Assembly: GCF_049316285.1 (NCBI RefSeq)
Contig: NZ_JBMOXA010000009.1
Span: 62,001-126,000, forward strand
DNA length: 64,000 nucleotides
Direction of reading: 5' to 3'
Source of the DNA: Rhodoferax_B sp049316285
GTDB lineage: Bacteria > Pseudomonadota > Gammaproteobacteria > Burkholderiales > Burkholderiaceae_C
Each line of letters begins with the position of its first letter. The stretch's first letter is position 1. Below are positions 1 through 6,603 of the stretch, piece after piece. The notes beneath the pieces are model-generated. The model saw nothing but the letters and a program-made list of their open reading frames with translations. It was not told where the DNA came from and did no database searches. Both the position numbers and the translations under genes were made by a program.

Positions 1-1
1 G

Positions 2-292
2 GTAATGCAGGACGTGGTCAGTGAATGCCTGGCCGTGGCGCGTGCCGACGGTGTGCGCGTGCCGGGCAACGTGCCCGAGGCGGTGAGCAAGCTGGCGCAA
101 AGCATGCCGGCGCAATACTCCAGCACCGCGCAGGACCTGGCGCGTGGCAAGGCCAGCGAGATCGAGCACCTGAACGGCTACGTGCTGCACCGTGGCGTGG
201 CGCTGGGCGTGGCCACGCCGGTGAACCGGGTGTTGCACACCTTGGTCAAACTGATGGAAAACCGCACGACTTCGCCTTCCACGCCAGCCTGA
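2..292 (+). CDS. panE: 2-dehydropantoate 2-reductase, C-terminal part (partial)
   Basis: The frame is open from the window edge, so only about the last third of a protein that is normally near 300 residues is present. The visible part matches the all-alpha C-terminal domain of the PanE/ApbA ketopantoate reductase family: a Ser-rich segment before the EIEHLNGYV motif, then ATPVNRVLHTLVK just before the end. The glutamate and asparagine in that region belong to the substrate-binding cleft in the family. The full enzyme reduces 2-dehydropantoate to pantoate with NADPH in coenzyme A synthesis. Because the NADPH-binding domain is not visible, a related PanE-like reductase with another substrate cannot be excluded. 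Confidence 0.85.
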   Translation, partial: VMQDVVSECLAVARADGVRVPGNVPEAVSKLAQSMPAQYSSTAQDLARGKASEIEHLNGYVLHRGVALGVATPVNRVLHTLVKLMENRTTSPSTPA

Positions 293-341
293 CATACCTT
301 TGGAAACAGCGGCCTTTAGCCTCGGCGCTTAGCATCTGACG

Positions 342-761
342 ATGGACAAAAGCTCTGCACTCACCAATGCCCTGGATTCAAGCCGCCCCTTGCCTGAGCT
401 GGTGGGTATCGCCCTCGCCTGCACGCTCGCAGGCTGTGCCGGTGGTGTGGGTGGCGGGGTGGGCATCGGCATTCCCATCTTCCCCGGGGTGTCGATTGGC
501 GTGGGGGTGGGCTCAGGCGGCGTCAACGTAGGTGTCGGGGCAGGCGCTGGCCCTGTGGGTGTTGGCGTGGGTGTGAACCAAAACGGCCAGGTGACCGGTG
601 GCGCTGGCGTAGGCGTAAGCACCGGTATAGGCAGTGGCGGCGCAAGCGTAGGGGCCGGGGTGGGCACGGGCGCCGTGCTTTATGACCCGAAGAACAAAAA
701 TTCGGCACAGAACCAAACCCAGCCGCAAGCTGCACCGCCGCCAGAACTGCTGCGCAACTAA
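342..761 (+). CDS. Gly/Val-rich putative lipoprotein
   Basis: A 139-residue protein with a lipobox-like LAGC at about residue 32, preceded by a short hydrophobic stretch, which suggests export and lipid attachment. The mature part is almost entirely alternating Gly and Val (GVGVG units with occasional Ser, Asn and Ala) for about 75 residues, then a polar tail rich in Gln, Asn and Pro. The N-terminus ahead of the hydrophobic segment is long for a lipoprotein signal and lacks lysines, so the true start may be a later TTG or GTG near the hydrophobic segment. No enzymatic motif is seen. Similar Gly-rich envelope lipoproteins occur in Burkholderiales without known function. The repetitive composition also gives open frames on the opposite strand, which I treat as shadows. 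Confidence 0.6.
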   Translation: MDKSSALTNALDSSRPLPELVGIALACTLAGCAGGVGGGVGIGIPIFPGVSIGVGVGSGGVNVGVGAGAGPVGVGVGVNQNGQVTGGAGVGVSTGIGSGGASVGAGVGTGAVLYDPKNKNSAQNQTQPQAAPPPELLRN

Positions 762-779
762 CAAGCGCCAGGTAGCGCC

Positions 780-932
780 TCAGCAGAACATCAGCGCCAG
801 CCAGGCCGGGTCTTCCACCACATTCAGCAGCACATAGGCGCTCGCTCGGTAGACCCAAAATTCGATCTGCGGCCGCTCAGAAAGCCATTCAACCGGCCAC
901 ATCTGCAGCCGCTGGTACACGCCCAAAACCAT
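780..932 (-). CDS. small hypothetical protein downstream of srkA
   Basis: A 50-residue reading frame begins with ATG only four codons after the srkA stop and in the same frame, and ends with TGA. The translation starts MVLGVYQRLQMWPVEW, is rich in Trp, Tyr, Val and Leu, and ends with an amphipathic segment AWLALMFC. Its composition looks like a real small protein rather than random GC-rich sequence, and the tight spacing suggests translation coupled to srkA. No family is recognised and no signal peptide is evident. It might be a small membrane-associated protein. Without comparative data it remains a prediction. Confidence 0.5.
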   Translation of the reverse strand: MVLGVYQRLQMWPVEWLSERPQIEFWVYRASAYVLLNVVEDPAWLALMFC

Positions 933-944
933 GGTCAAACTGAC

Positions 945-1982
945 TTAAACGTAGAGCGGCTCTTCGCCCATGGCTTCGATCTGCTCGGTCAGCATGTTGA
1001 CCTGCCCGACCCAGTAGTCGCTGCTGCCAAACCAGGGAAAGTTGATGGGGAACGTCGGGTCGGCCCAGCGCCGCGCCAGCCAGGCGCTGTAGTGGATCAG
1101 GCGCAGTGTGCGCAGCGGCTCTATGAGCGCCAGCTCGCGCCGGTCGAAGCTGCGGAACTGTTCGTAGCCATCCAGCAGGCCGCTGAGTTGCACGGTGCGC
1201 TGGCCACGGTCACCGCTGAGCAGCATCCACAGGTCTTGCACGGCCGGGCCGCTGCGGGCGTCGTCCAGGTCAACAAAATGCGGGCCGCCGTCGGGGCGGT
1301 CGGTGGGTGTCCACAAGATGTTGCCGGGGTGGCAATCGCCGTGCAGGCGCAGCACCTTGATTTCAGCGTTTTTTGAGGCCCCGCTGCCCGTTGGAAGCGC
1401 ACTGGCAGCTATCAATTCAAGAGCTTCATTACACTTGTCCCGCCACGCACCCTGCACGTCCAGCGGAATCATGTCGTGGCCCAACAGCCAGTCGCGCGAG
1501 GCCGTGCCGAAGGTCGCCAGGTCGAGCGCGGGCCGGTGGATAAACGGCGCCTTGGCGCCCACGGTGTGGATGCGCGCCAGGAAACGGCCAATCCATTCGA
1601 GTGCCTCAAAATCATCCAGCTCGGGCAGGCGGCCGCCACGGCGCGGGCTCACGCTGAACATGAAGTCGCCGAAGCGGTGCAGGGTTTTGCCGTCCAGCGT
1701 GAGCGGGCCCACGGCGGGCACTTCGGCGGCCATCAGCTCGGCGGCGAAAGCATGCTCTTCAAGGATCTGCGCCTCGCTCCAGCGCTGGGGGCGGTAGAAC
1801 TTGACGACCACGGCGGGCACATCGGATGGCTCTTCCAGATGCACCTGGTAGACGCGGTTTTCGTACGAGCTGAGCGCCATGAGACGGCCATCGCCATACA
1901 GGCCCAGGCTGGCCAGGGCGTCGAGCACCACATCGGGGGTGAGGGTCTCGTAGGGATGATTCGAAGCAGGTACGGCAGTCAT
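945..1982 (-). CDS. srkA: stress response kinase A (SrkA/YihE/RdoA family)
   Basis: A 345-residue protein of the aminoglycoside-phosphotransferase-like kinase fold. Diagnostic SrkA motifs are visible: SSYENRVYQ and VVKFYRPQRW in the N-lobe, the catalytic loop LHGDCHPGNILW, and the metal-binding FVDLDDARSGPAVQDLWML. In enterobacteria SrkA is a Ser/Thr kinase of the Cpx stress response that counteracts MazEF-linked death. The ATG at 1982 is preferred to the longer frame because the extra codons approach the terminator upstream and because homologues begin near this point. Between LIAA and the VLRLHGDCH motif the protein carries about six more residues than E. coli SrkA, encoded by a repeat-like DNA segment (1368-1430). 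A 50-residue gene follows closely. Confidence 0.88.
   Translation of the reverse strand: MTAVPASNHPYETLTPDVVLDALASLGLYGDGRLMALSSYENRVYQVHLEEPSDVPAVVVKFYRPQRWSEAQILEEHAFAAELMAAEVPAVGPLTLDGKTLHRFGDFMFSVSPRRGGRLPELDDFEALEWIGRFLARIHTVGAKAPFIHRPALDLATFGTASRDWLLGHDMIPLDVQGAWRDKCNEALELIAASALPTGSGASKNAEIKVLRLHGDCHPGNILWTPTDRPDGGPHFVDLDDARSGPAVQDLWMLLSGDRGQRTVQLSGLLDGYEQFRSFDRRELALIEPLRTLRLIHYSAWLARRWADPTFPINFPWFGSSDYWVGQVNMLTEQIEAMGEEPLYV
1368..1430. repeat. dispersed Comamonadaceae-type repeat inside srkA
   Basis: Read on the minus strand, this stretch has the order (A/T)AGCTGC, then a TGCG block, then GGGC and a GGCC-type end, which is also found in the intergenic segments at 6541-6603 and 59577-59625. 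Here it lies in frame within srkA and encodes the Ala/Ser/Gly-rich linker just before the catalytic loop. Assignment rests on visual alignment only. Confidence 0.4.
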
Positions 1983-2022
1983 GCGTCGATTGTGACTGTT
2001 ATCTCTGCGGCGCCACAAAGCA

Positions 2023-2059
2023 AACGCCCACCGGCCTTACAAGGCGGGTGGGCGTTTTT
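2023..2059. terminator. stem-loop terminator downstream of ohr
   Basis: An inverted repeat AACGCCCACC / GGTGGGCGTT flanks a short loop and is followed on the plus strand by TTTTT. It lies 20 bases past the ohr stop and upstream of srkA, so it probably separates the ohrR-ohr transcript from srkA. The uridine tract is better in the plus orientation than in the minus one. Confidence 0.6.
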
Positions 2060-2079
2060 GAGGCGAACCTCAGCCGCGA

Positions 2080-2508
2080 TTAAGCCAGCGTCAGCGTCAC
2101 TTCAATGTTGCCACGCGTGGCGTTGGAATAAGGGCACACGCCGTGGGCGGTGTCGATCAGGTCTTGGGCCACGGCGCGGTCCATGCCGGGCAGGCTGATC
2201 ACCAGCTTGGCGGCGATGCCAAAGCCTGCAGGGATGGGGCCGATGTCCACGCTGGCGTCAATGGCGGCATCAGCCGGCACAGCGACCTTCTTCAGGCCGG
2301 CGACGTGTTTCATGGCGCCCATGAAACAAGCCGAGTAGCCAGCGGCGAACAGTTGTTCAGGGTTGGTGCCGGCACCGGAGCCGCCCATTTCCTTGGGGGG
2401 CGACAGCTTCACGGACAGCTTGCCGTCATCGCTGGCGGACTGGCCGTCGCGGCCGCCGGTGGTGTGGGCGTGGGCGGTGTAGAGAACTTTGTCGAGTTTG
2501 GTAGCCAT
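2080..2508 (-). CDS. ohr: organic hydroperoxide reductase Ohr
   Basis: A 142-residue OsmC/Ohr-family thiol peroxidase. The two catalytic cysteines fall at the family positions, Cys61 in YSACFMG and Cys125 in HGVCPYSNATRGN. Arg20 in TTGGRDGQ and Glu51 in TNPEQLF correspond to the conserved arginine and glutamate that shape the active site. Ohr reduces fatty-acid and other organic hydroperoxides using dihydrolipoamide-linked proteins. The gene lies 69 bases after its regulator ohrR on the same strand. The gap between them shows no copy of the operator palindrome, so ohr is probably transcribed from the ohrR promoter. Confidence 0.96.
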   Translation of the reverse strand: MATKLDKVLYTAHAHTTGGRDGQSASDDGKLSVKLSPPKEMGGSGAGTNPEQLFAAGYSACFMGAMKHVAGLKKVAVPADAAIDASVDIGPIPAGFGIAAKLVISLPGMDRAVAQDLIDTAHGVCPYSNATRGNIEVTLTLA

Positions 2509-2577
2509 GGTTTTTCCTTCAGGTTGATGAGCACAGGGGGGAACGAACTAAAAATTTCTTCTGGGCAACTGCACAAC

Positions 2578-3048
2578 TTACGCTGGACCGGCCGAGGTGA
2601 GGTTCTGGCGCAAAGCCTGCACCTGCTTCACCAAGGCCTGCAATTCGGGCAGCGAACACTGACTGGCCGCCAACATACAGGCCGGCAAATCGGCCGCCCG
2701 TATCTTCAGTTTCTGCCCGGTCGGCGTCAACGTGATGACGACCCGGCGCTCGTCTTCCGCCGCACGGGTGCGGGCCAGAAAACCGGCCGCTTCCATGCGT
2801 TTGAGCAGCGGCGTGAGCGTGCCCGAGTCGAGCGCCAGACGTGCACCAAGATCCGAAACCGTCTGCCCATCCTGCTCCCACAACACCAGCATCACCAGGT
2901 ATTGCGGGTAAGTGAGGCCTAACTCGGCCAGCAGTGGCTTGTACAGCTTGGTCATCGTCAACGAGGCCGAATACAGCGCAAAACACAGCTGGTTGTCGAG
3001 CCGAAGGGCTTCATCAGCAGAGGGGAGGAGCGCAGTGTTGCTTGCCAT
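2578..3048 (-). CDS. ohrR: organic peroxide sensor OhrR (MarR family)
   Basis: A 156-residue MarR-type winged-helix repressor. The reactive cysteine is exactly Cys22 in LDNQLCFALYSAS, as in Xanthomonas OhrR. The DNA-binding part is seen around VSDLGARLALDSGTLTPLLKR, with the wing near DERRVVITLTPTG. In known OhrR proteins oxidation of this cysteine by organic hydroperoxides releases the operator and induces ohr. A perfect OhrR-type palindrome lies just upstream of the start, inside the promoter, indicating autoregulation of an ohrR-ohr operon. No ribosome-binding site is visible before the ATG. Confidence 0.95.
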   Translation of the reverse strand: MASNTALLPSADEALRLDNQLCFALYSASLTMTKLYKPLLAELGLTYPQYLVMLVLWEQDGQTVSDLGARLALDSGTLTPLLKRMEAAGFLARTRAAEDERRVVITLTPTGQKLKIRAADLPACMLAASQCSLPELQALVKQVQALRQNLTSAGPA

Positions 3049-3055
3049 GGGATGA

Positions 3056-3084
3056 ATTGTAGTTCACAATTAAATTGTGTGCAA
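3056..3084 (-). promoter_or_regulatory. ohrR promoter with embedded OhrR operator
   Basis: On the minus strand TTGCAC (3079-3084) and TACAAT (3056-3061) are separated by exactly 17 bases, a good sigma-70 promoter. The spacer and -35 edge contain the perfect 15-base palindrome CACAATTTAATTGTG (3065-3079), which matches the known OhrR operator type. Repressor binding would block polymerase directly. The -10 box ends only eight bases before the annotated ATG. Confidence 0.8.
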
Positions 3085-3159
3085 CTTAATTTATCAAAGA
3101 AACCCCACCGGCAGTGGGGCTGCAGCCAGGAGGGCTTAGACGGCCTCAGGCAATGGGGC

Positions 3160-4026
3160 TCAGTACTTGTAAACGCCCTGCCCGGTCTTGCGGCCCAAGC
3201 GGCCTGCGGCCACCATTTCTTTCAGCAGCGGGCATGCGCGGTATTTGCTGTCGCCAAACTCCTGCAGGTAGACCTCCATCACCGCCAGGCACACGTCCAG
3301 GCCAATCATGTCGGCCAGCGCCAGCGGGCCAATCGGTTGGTTGCAGCCCAGCTTCATGCCGGCGTCAATGTCCTCTGCGCTGGCCACACCCTCGGCCAGC
3401 ACAAAAAAGGCCTCGTTGATCATGGGCACCAGGATGCGGTTGACCACAAAACCCGGCGCGTTCTTCACGGTAATGGGCGTCTTGCTCAGGCGCGTGGACA
3501 AGGCGTGCACCGCGTCGTGTGTGGCGTCGCTGGTCTGCAGGCCACGGATGATTTCCACCAGCGCCATCATGGGCACGGGATTGAAGAAGTGCATGCCGAT
3601 GAAGCGCTCGGCACGAGTCGTGACGGCGGCCAGCTTGGTGATGGAGATGGAAGACGTGTTCGACGCGATCAACACCTCGGGCGCCAGCAAGGCGTCGAGC
3701 TGCTTCAGGATCTTGACCTTGAGATCAAAGTTCTCGGTGGCGGCTTCCACCACCAATTGCGCGGCCTTCAGGTCGTCGTAGTTGGTCGAGCCAGTGATAT
3801 GGGCCAGCGCAGCGGTCTTGTCGGCTTCGGTCAGCTTTTCCTTCTTGATCAGCCGGTCCAGGCTGCCGGCTACCGTGGCCAAGCCCTTTTGCACGGCCGC
3901 GTCGTTGATGTCGACCATGACCACCTTCACACCGACCACCGCACACGCCTGTGCGATGCCGTTACCCATGGTGCCGGCGCCCACAATGCCGACGGTGGTG
4001 ATGGCCGTTGAGCCTGTTGTTTGCAT
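3160..4026 (-). CDS. 3-hydroxybutyryl-CoA dehydrogenase
   Basis: A 288-residue NAD-dependent 3-hydroxyacyl-CoA dehydrogenase of the short monofunctional type (Hbd/PaaH). The N-terminal Rossmann motif VGIVGAGTMGNGIAQ is at residues 11-25; SNTSSISIT, GMHFFNPVPMM (catalytic His) and KNAPGFVVNRILVPMINE follow in family order. It oxidises (S)-3-hydroxyacyl-CoA to 3-oxoacyl-CoA in fatty-acid, butyrate or polyhydroxyalkanoate metabolism. The ATG at 4026 is chosen over a longer frame because it has a good AAGGAGAAAG ribosome-binding site and puts the Rossmann motif at the usual distance. It is divergent from the GMC oxidoreductase gene. No acyl-CoA ligase or thiolase lies beside it, so the pathway is not fixed. 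Confidence 0.93.
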   Translation of the reverse strand: MQTTGSTAITTVGIVGAGTMGNGIAQACAVVGVKVVMVDINDAAVQKGLATVAGSLDRLIKKEKLTEADKTAALAHITGSTNYDDLKAAQLVVEAATENFDLKVKILKQLDALLAPEVLIASNTSSISITKLAAVTTRAERFIGMHFFNPVPMMALVEIIRGLQTSDATHDAVHALSTRLSKTPITVKNAPGFVVNRILVPMINEAFFVLAEGVASAEDIDAGMKLGCNQPIGPLALADMIGLDVCLAVMEVYLQEFGDSKYRACPLLKEMVAAGRLGRKTGQGVYKY

Positions 4027-4056
4027 GAAGCTTTCTCCTTGAAGGTTTAAAAATGA

Positions 4057-4097
4057 GATGGCATGTTGGGGTATGGTGTGAGCCACTTCATGCCATC
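4057..4097. promoter_or_regulatory. inverted repeat in the divergent hbd/GMC promoter region
   Basis: GATGGCATG (4057-4065) and CATGCCATC (4089-4097) form a perfect 9-base inverted repeat spaced by 23 bases in the 99-base gap between two divergent starts. It could be an operator for an unlinked regulator or a hairpin in the leader. Confidence 0.35.
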
Positions 4098-4125
4098 ATA
4101 AAACCGAGCGACACCATCACTGCCT

Positions 4126-5712
4126 ATGTTTGACTACATCATCGTGGGTGCGGGCTCCGCAGGTTGTGTACTGGCCAGCCGGCTGAGCGAAGACCCCCAG
4201 GTGCAAGTGGCACTGCTCGAAGCCGGTGGCTCAGACGACAGCCCTCTGGTGCAGTGCCCCACCGGCCTAGCCCTGCTGGCCCGCAAGCGCAACACGCAGT
4301 GGAACTTTGCCACCGTGCCGCAACCCGGCCTCAACGGCCGCAGCGGCTACCAGCCACGCGGCAAGATGCTGGGCGGCAGCAGCGCCATCAACGCCATGAT
4401 CTACACCCGTGGCCACCCCAGCGACTACGACCACTGGGCAGCGCAAGGCAACCCTGGTTGGGCCTGGGCCGATGTGCTGCCCTACTTCCAACGCGCCGAA
4501 CACAATGCGCGTGGCGCCGACGCCTGGCATGGCGCTCACGGCCCGCTGCGGGTGATGGACCTGGCCCAGCCCAACCCGCACAGCCAGCACTTTGTACAAG
4601 CCGCCTTGCAGGCCGGCCACCACACCAATGCCGACTTCAACGGCGCCAGCCAGGAAGGTGTGGGCCTGTACCAGGTGACACAGCACCAAGGCGAACGCTT
4701 CAGCGCCGCCAAGGCCTATCTGGCACCACACCGTGCCCGCCCCAACCTGCACATCTTCACCGGCGCCCACGCCACACGCATCGTGCTGCAAGGCAAACGC
4801 GCCGTGGGGGTGGAATACGCCGAGGGCGATTTCATCAAGCAGATCCGTGCGCAGCGCGAGGTGCTGGTGTGCGCGGGCGCGCTGCAGTCACCGCAGTTGC
4901 TGATGCTCTCGGGCATAGGCCCGCACAAACACCTGGTGGCCAATGGCATTGCCACGCTGCACCACCTGCCGGGCGTGGGCCAACACCTGCACGACCACCC
5001 GGACGTGGTGCAGGTGGTGCACACCCCAGGCGTGCGCGACTTGCTGGGCATCTCGCCTACTGGTGTGGCGCGCCTGGCCAAGGGCGCGCTCGAATGGCGG
5101 CGCCAGCGTACCGGCATACTCACCAGCAATCTGGCCGAGGCCGGTGGTTTCATCAAAAGCCAGCCGGATGAGCCCATTCCCGATCTGCAACTGCACTTCG
5201 TCGTCGCCCAACTGGTGGACCACGGCCGTAAAACCGTGCTCGGCCACGGCTACTCCATCCACGTGTGTGTGCTGCGCCCGCACAGCCGGGGCAGCGTGAG
5301 CCTGGCCAGCAAAGACCCGTTTGCCGCGCCGCTCATCAACCCCGACTTTCTGGGTGACCGCGACGACATGGAACGCCTGATGCGCGGCTACCGCCTGGTG
5401 CGCGAGATCTCGGCGCAACCCGCGCTCGCCGCATTGGGCGGCTACGAGACCGCGCGCTCGGCCCACGCCACCAGCGACATGGCGCTGGAAAGCTTCATCC
5501 GCGACCACACCGACACCGTCTACCACCCCGTGGGCTCGTGCCGCATGGGCCCGGGACCCATGGACGTGGTGGACCATACATTGCGTGTACACGGTGTGGC
5601 GGGCCTGCGTGTGGTCGATGCGTCCATCATGCCGCGCATCGTTGGTGGCAACACCAATGCGCCGGTGATCATGGTGGCGGAGAAGGCGGCGGATTTGATT
5701 CGGGCGGAGTGA
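4126..5712 (+). CDS. GMC-family FAD-dependent alcohol/choline dehydrogenase-like protein
   Basis: A 528-residue glucose-methanol-choline oxidoreductase. The N-terminus DYIIVGAGSAGCVLASRLSE is the FAD-binding dinucleotide fold; the GMC signatures are present around GKMLGGSSAINAMIYTRG and GALQSPQLLMLSGIGP. The C-terminal catalytic region has HPVGSCRMG and VDASIMPRIVGGNTNAP, with the catalytic histidine and asparagine. Relatives oxidise choline, long-chain or aromatic alcohols, passing electrons to quinones. Substrate cannot be decided; the neighbouring hydroxyacyl-CoA dehydrogenase hints at aliphatic alcohols or hydroxyacids, but there is no betaine-aldehyde dehydrogenase that would argue for choline. 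Confidence 0.9.
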   Translation: MFDYIIVGAGSAGCVLASRLSEDPQVQVALLEAGGSDDSPLVQCPTGLALLARKRNTQWNFATVPQPGLNGRSGYQPRGKMLGGSSAINAMIYTRGHPSDYDHWAAQGNPGWAWADVLPYFQRAEHNARGADAWHGAHGPLRVMDLAQPNPHSQHFVQAALQAGHHTNADFNGASQEGVGLYQVTQHQGERFSAAKAYLAPHRARPNLHIFTGAHATRIVLQGKRAVGVEYAEGDFIKQIRAQREVLVCAGALQSPQLLMLSGIGPHKHLVANGIATLHHLPGVGQHLHDHPDVVQVVHTPGVRDLLGISPTGVARLAKGALEWRRQRTGILTSNLAEAGGFIKSQPDEPIPDLQLHFVVAQLVDHGRKTVLGHGYSIHVCVLRPHSRGSVSLASKDPFAAPLINPDFLGDRDDMERLMRGYRLVREISAQPALAALGGYETARSAHATSDMALESFIRDHTDTVYHPVGSCRMGPGPMDVVDHTLRVHGVAGLRVVDASIMPRIVGGNTNAPVIMVAEKAADLIRAE

Positions 5713-5731
5713 TGGCGCCCTGCGTCAGTTT

Positions 5732-6385
5732 TCAGCCCACGATGGCACTCGCCAGATAAGCCCCATCCCCCAAGCGCGACTCCACCCGTAGCCCGGGCAC
5801 ATGCCGCGCCAGCAGCCGCCACGGCTGCTCCATCCCGGCCAGCGAACTCACCGAGTGCAAGGCCGCTGGCAGCACCATGAAGTTGGTCGGCCAAAAAAAT
5901 GGCCCGGCCCATTTCAATCCGCAGGCCACAACCCGTGCACCCGGCTTGAGGTGGGACATCACCTTGGCCACGGCTTCTGCCTGTTGCAGGATGTCGTGGG
6001 TGAAATGGAACAAGGCGGCGTCGGCCATCACGTCGATGGGCGCTTCGGCCACGGGGGCCAGGGTCAGCGTGACGTTGCCCCAGCCTTCGCACTCTTGCCG
6101 CTGGCGCGCAATGGCCAGCATGTCGGCGCTTTGTTCTATGCCGACCACCTGGCCGCCAGGGCCTACGCCTTGGCGCAGCGGCGCCAGGCTCAGGCCGGTG
6201 CCACAGCCCACGTCGAGCACGGTGTTGCCGGGCTGCAGCGCCAGCAACTCAATCGCTTCCAGCCGTATGGGCTCCCAGGGCGCCATCTCCAAATCGTAGA
6301 CGCAGGCACGGCGGCGGTACTGCTCCAGTGCTGCCGTGCTGGCAGAGGGTGGGTGGACTTGCGGCGGCACGGGGCTGGGCTTCAT
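5732..6385 (-). CDS. class I SAM-dependent methyltransferase
   Basis: A 217-residue protein with the SAM-binding motif I VLDVGCGTGLSL near residue 56 and a following acidic strand end VVGIEQSADML. Motif IV is replaced by ADAALFHFTHDIL, a hydrophobic surface typical of small-molecule methyltransferases. The substrate is unknown. It converges with the GMC gene and lies downstream of the long leftward array, about 215 bases after the hydrolase stop. That gap holds a repeat element and a candidate operator, so separate transcription is likely. The ribosome-binding site CGGAGAAG supports the start. Confidence 0.8.
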   Translation of the reverse strand: MKPSPVPPQVHPPSASTAALEQYRRRACVYDLEMAPWEPIRLEAIELLALQPGNTVLDVGCGTGLSLAPLRQGVGPGGQVVGIEQSADMLAIARQRQECEGWGNVTLTLAPVAEAPIDVMADAALFHFTHDILQQAEAVAKVMSHLKPGARVVACGLKWAGPFFWPTNFMVLPAALHSVSSLAGMEQPWRLLARHVPGLRVESRLGDGAYLASAIVG

Positions 6386-6400
6386 GCGACTTCTCCGTTA

Positions 6401-6418
6401 GGAACGAATACACGTTCC
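6401..6418. promoter_or_regulatory. candidate operator upstream of the methyltransferase gene
   Basis: GGAACG and CGTTCC form a perfect 6-base inverted repeat with six bases between, ending 16 bases before the methyltransferase start. The size suits a dimeric repressor such as a TetR-type protein, but no regulator gene is adjacent. The rest of the 6386-6540 gap shows nothing else I can name. Confidence 0.35.
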
Positions 6419-6540
6419 GAGGCTAGGCAACAGACTGCACCCATGTTACGAGCTAAGCCGCGCAACCCCAAACGGCCCTGGTCTTTGCAGGACATCAGCG
6501 GCGCCTGCCGGCCAAGCCGCTATGCAGAGGCCATAAACCT

Positions 6541-6603
6541 CTGAATCAAATTGGCCTTTTGAGCTGATTCAGAAAACGCAGACAGCTGCGATTTTGATAG
6601 CTA
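6541..6603. repeat. dispersed Comamonadaceae-type intergenic repeat
   Basis: The stretch runs CTGAATCAAATTGGCC, then an A-rich part with GCAGACAGCTGCG, and ends TTTTGATAGCTA, overlapping the stop codon of the next gene. The arrangement resembles the segments at 59577-59625 and, more loosely, 1368-1430. TGAATCA and TGATTCA can pair. From memory such elements are common between genes in Comamonadaceae; they may act as transcript ends. Confidence 0.5.

Noticed and set aside
3052..4011. A 319-residue open frame on the plus strand.
   Set aside because: It mirrors the 3-hydroxyacyl-CoA dehydrogenase gene and is rich in His, Gln and Val, as expected for an antisense shadow.
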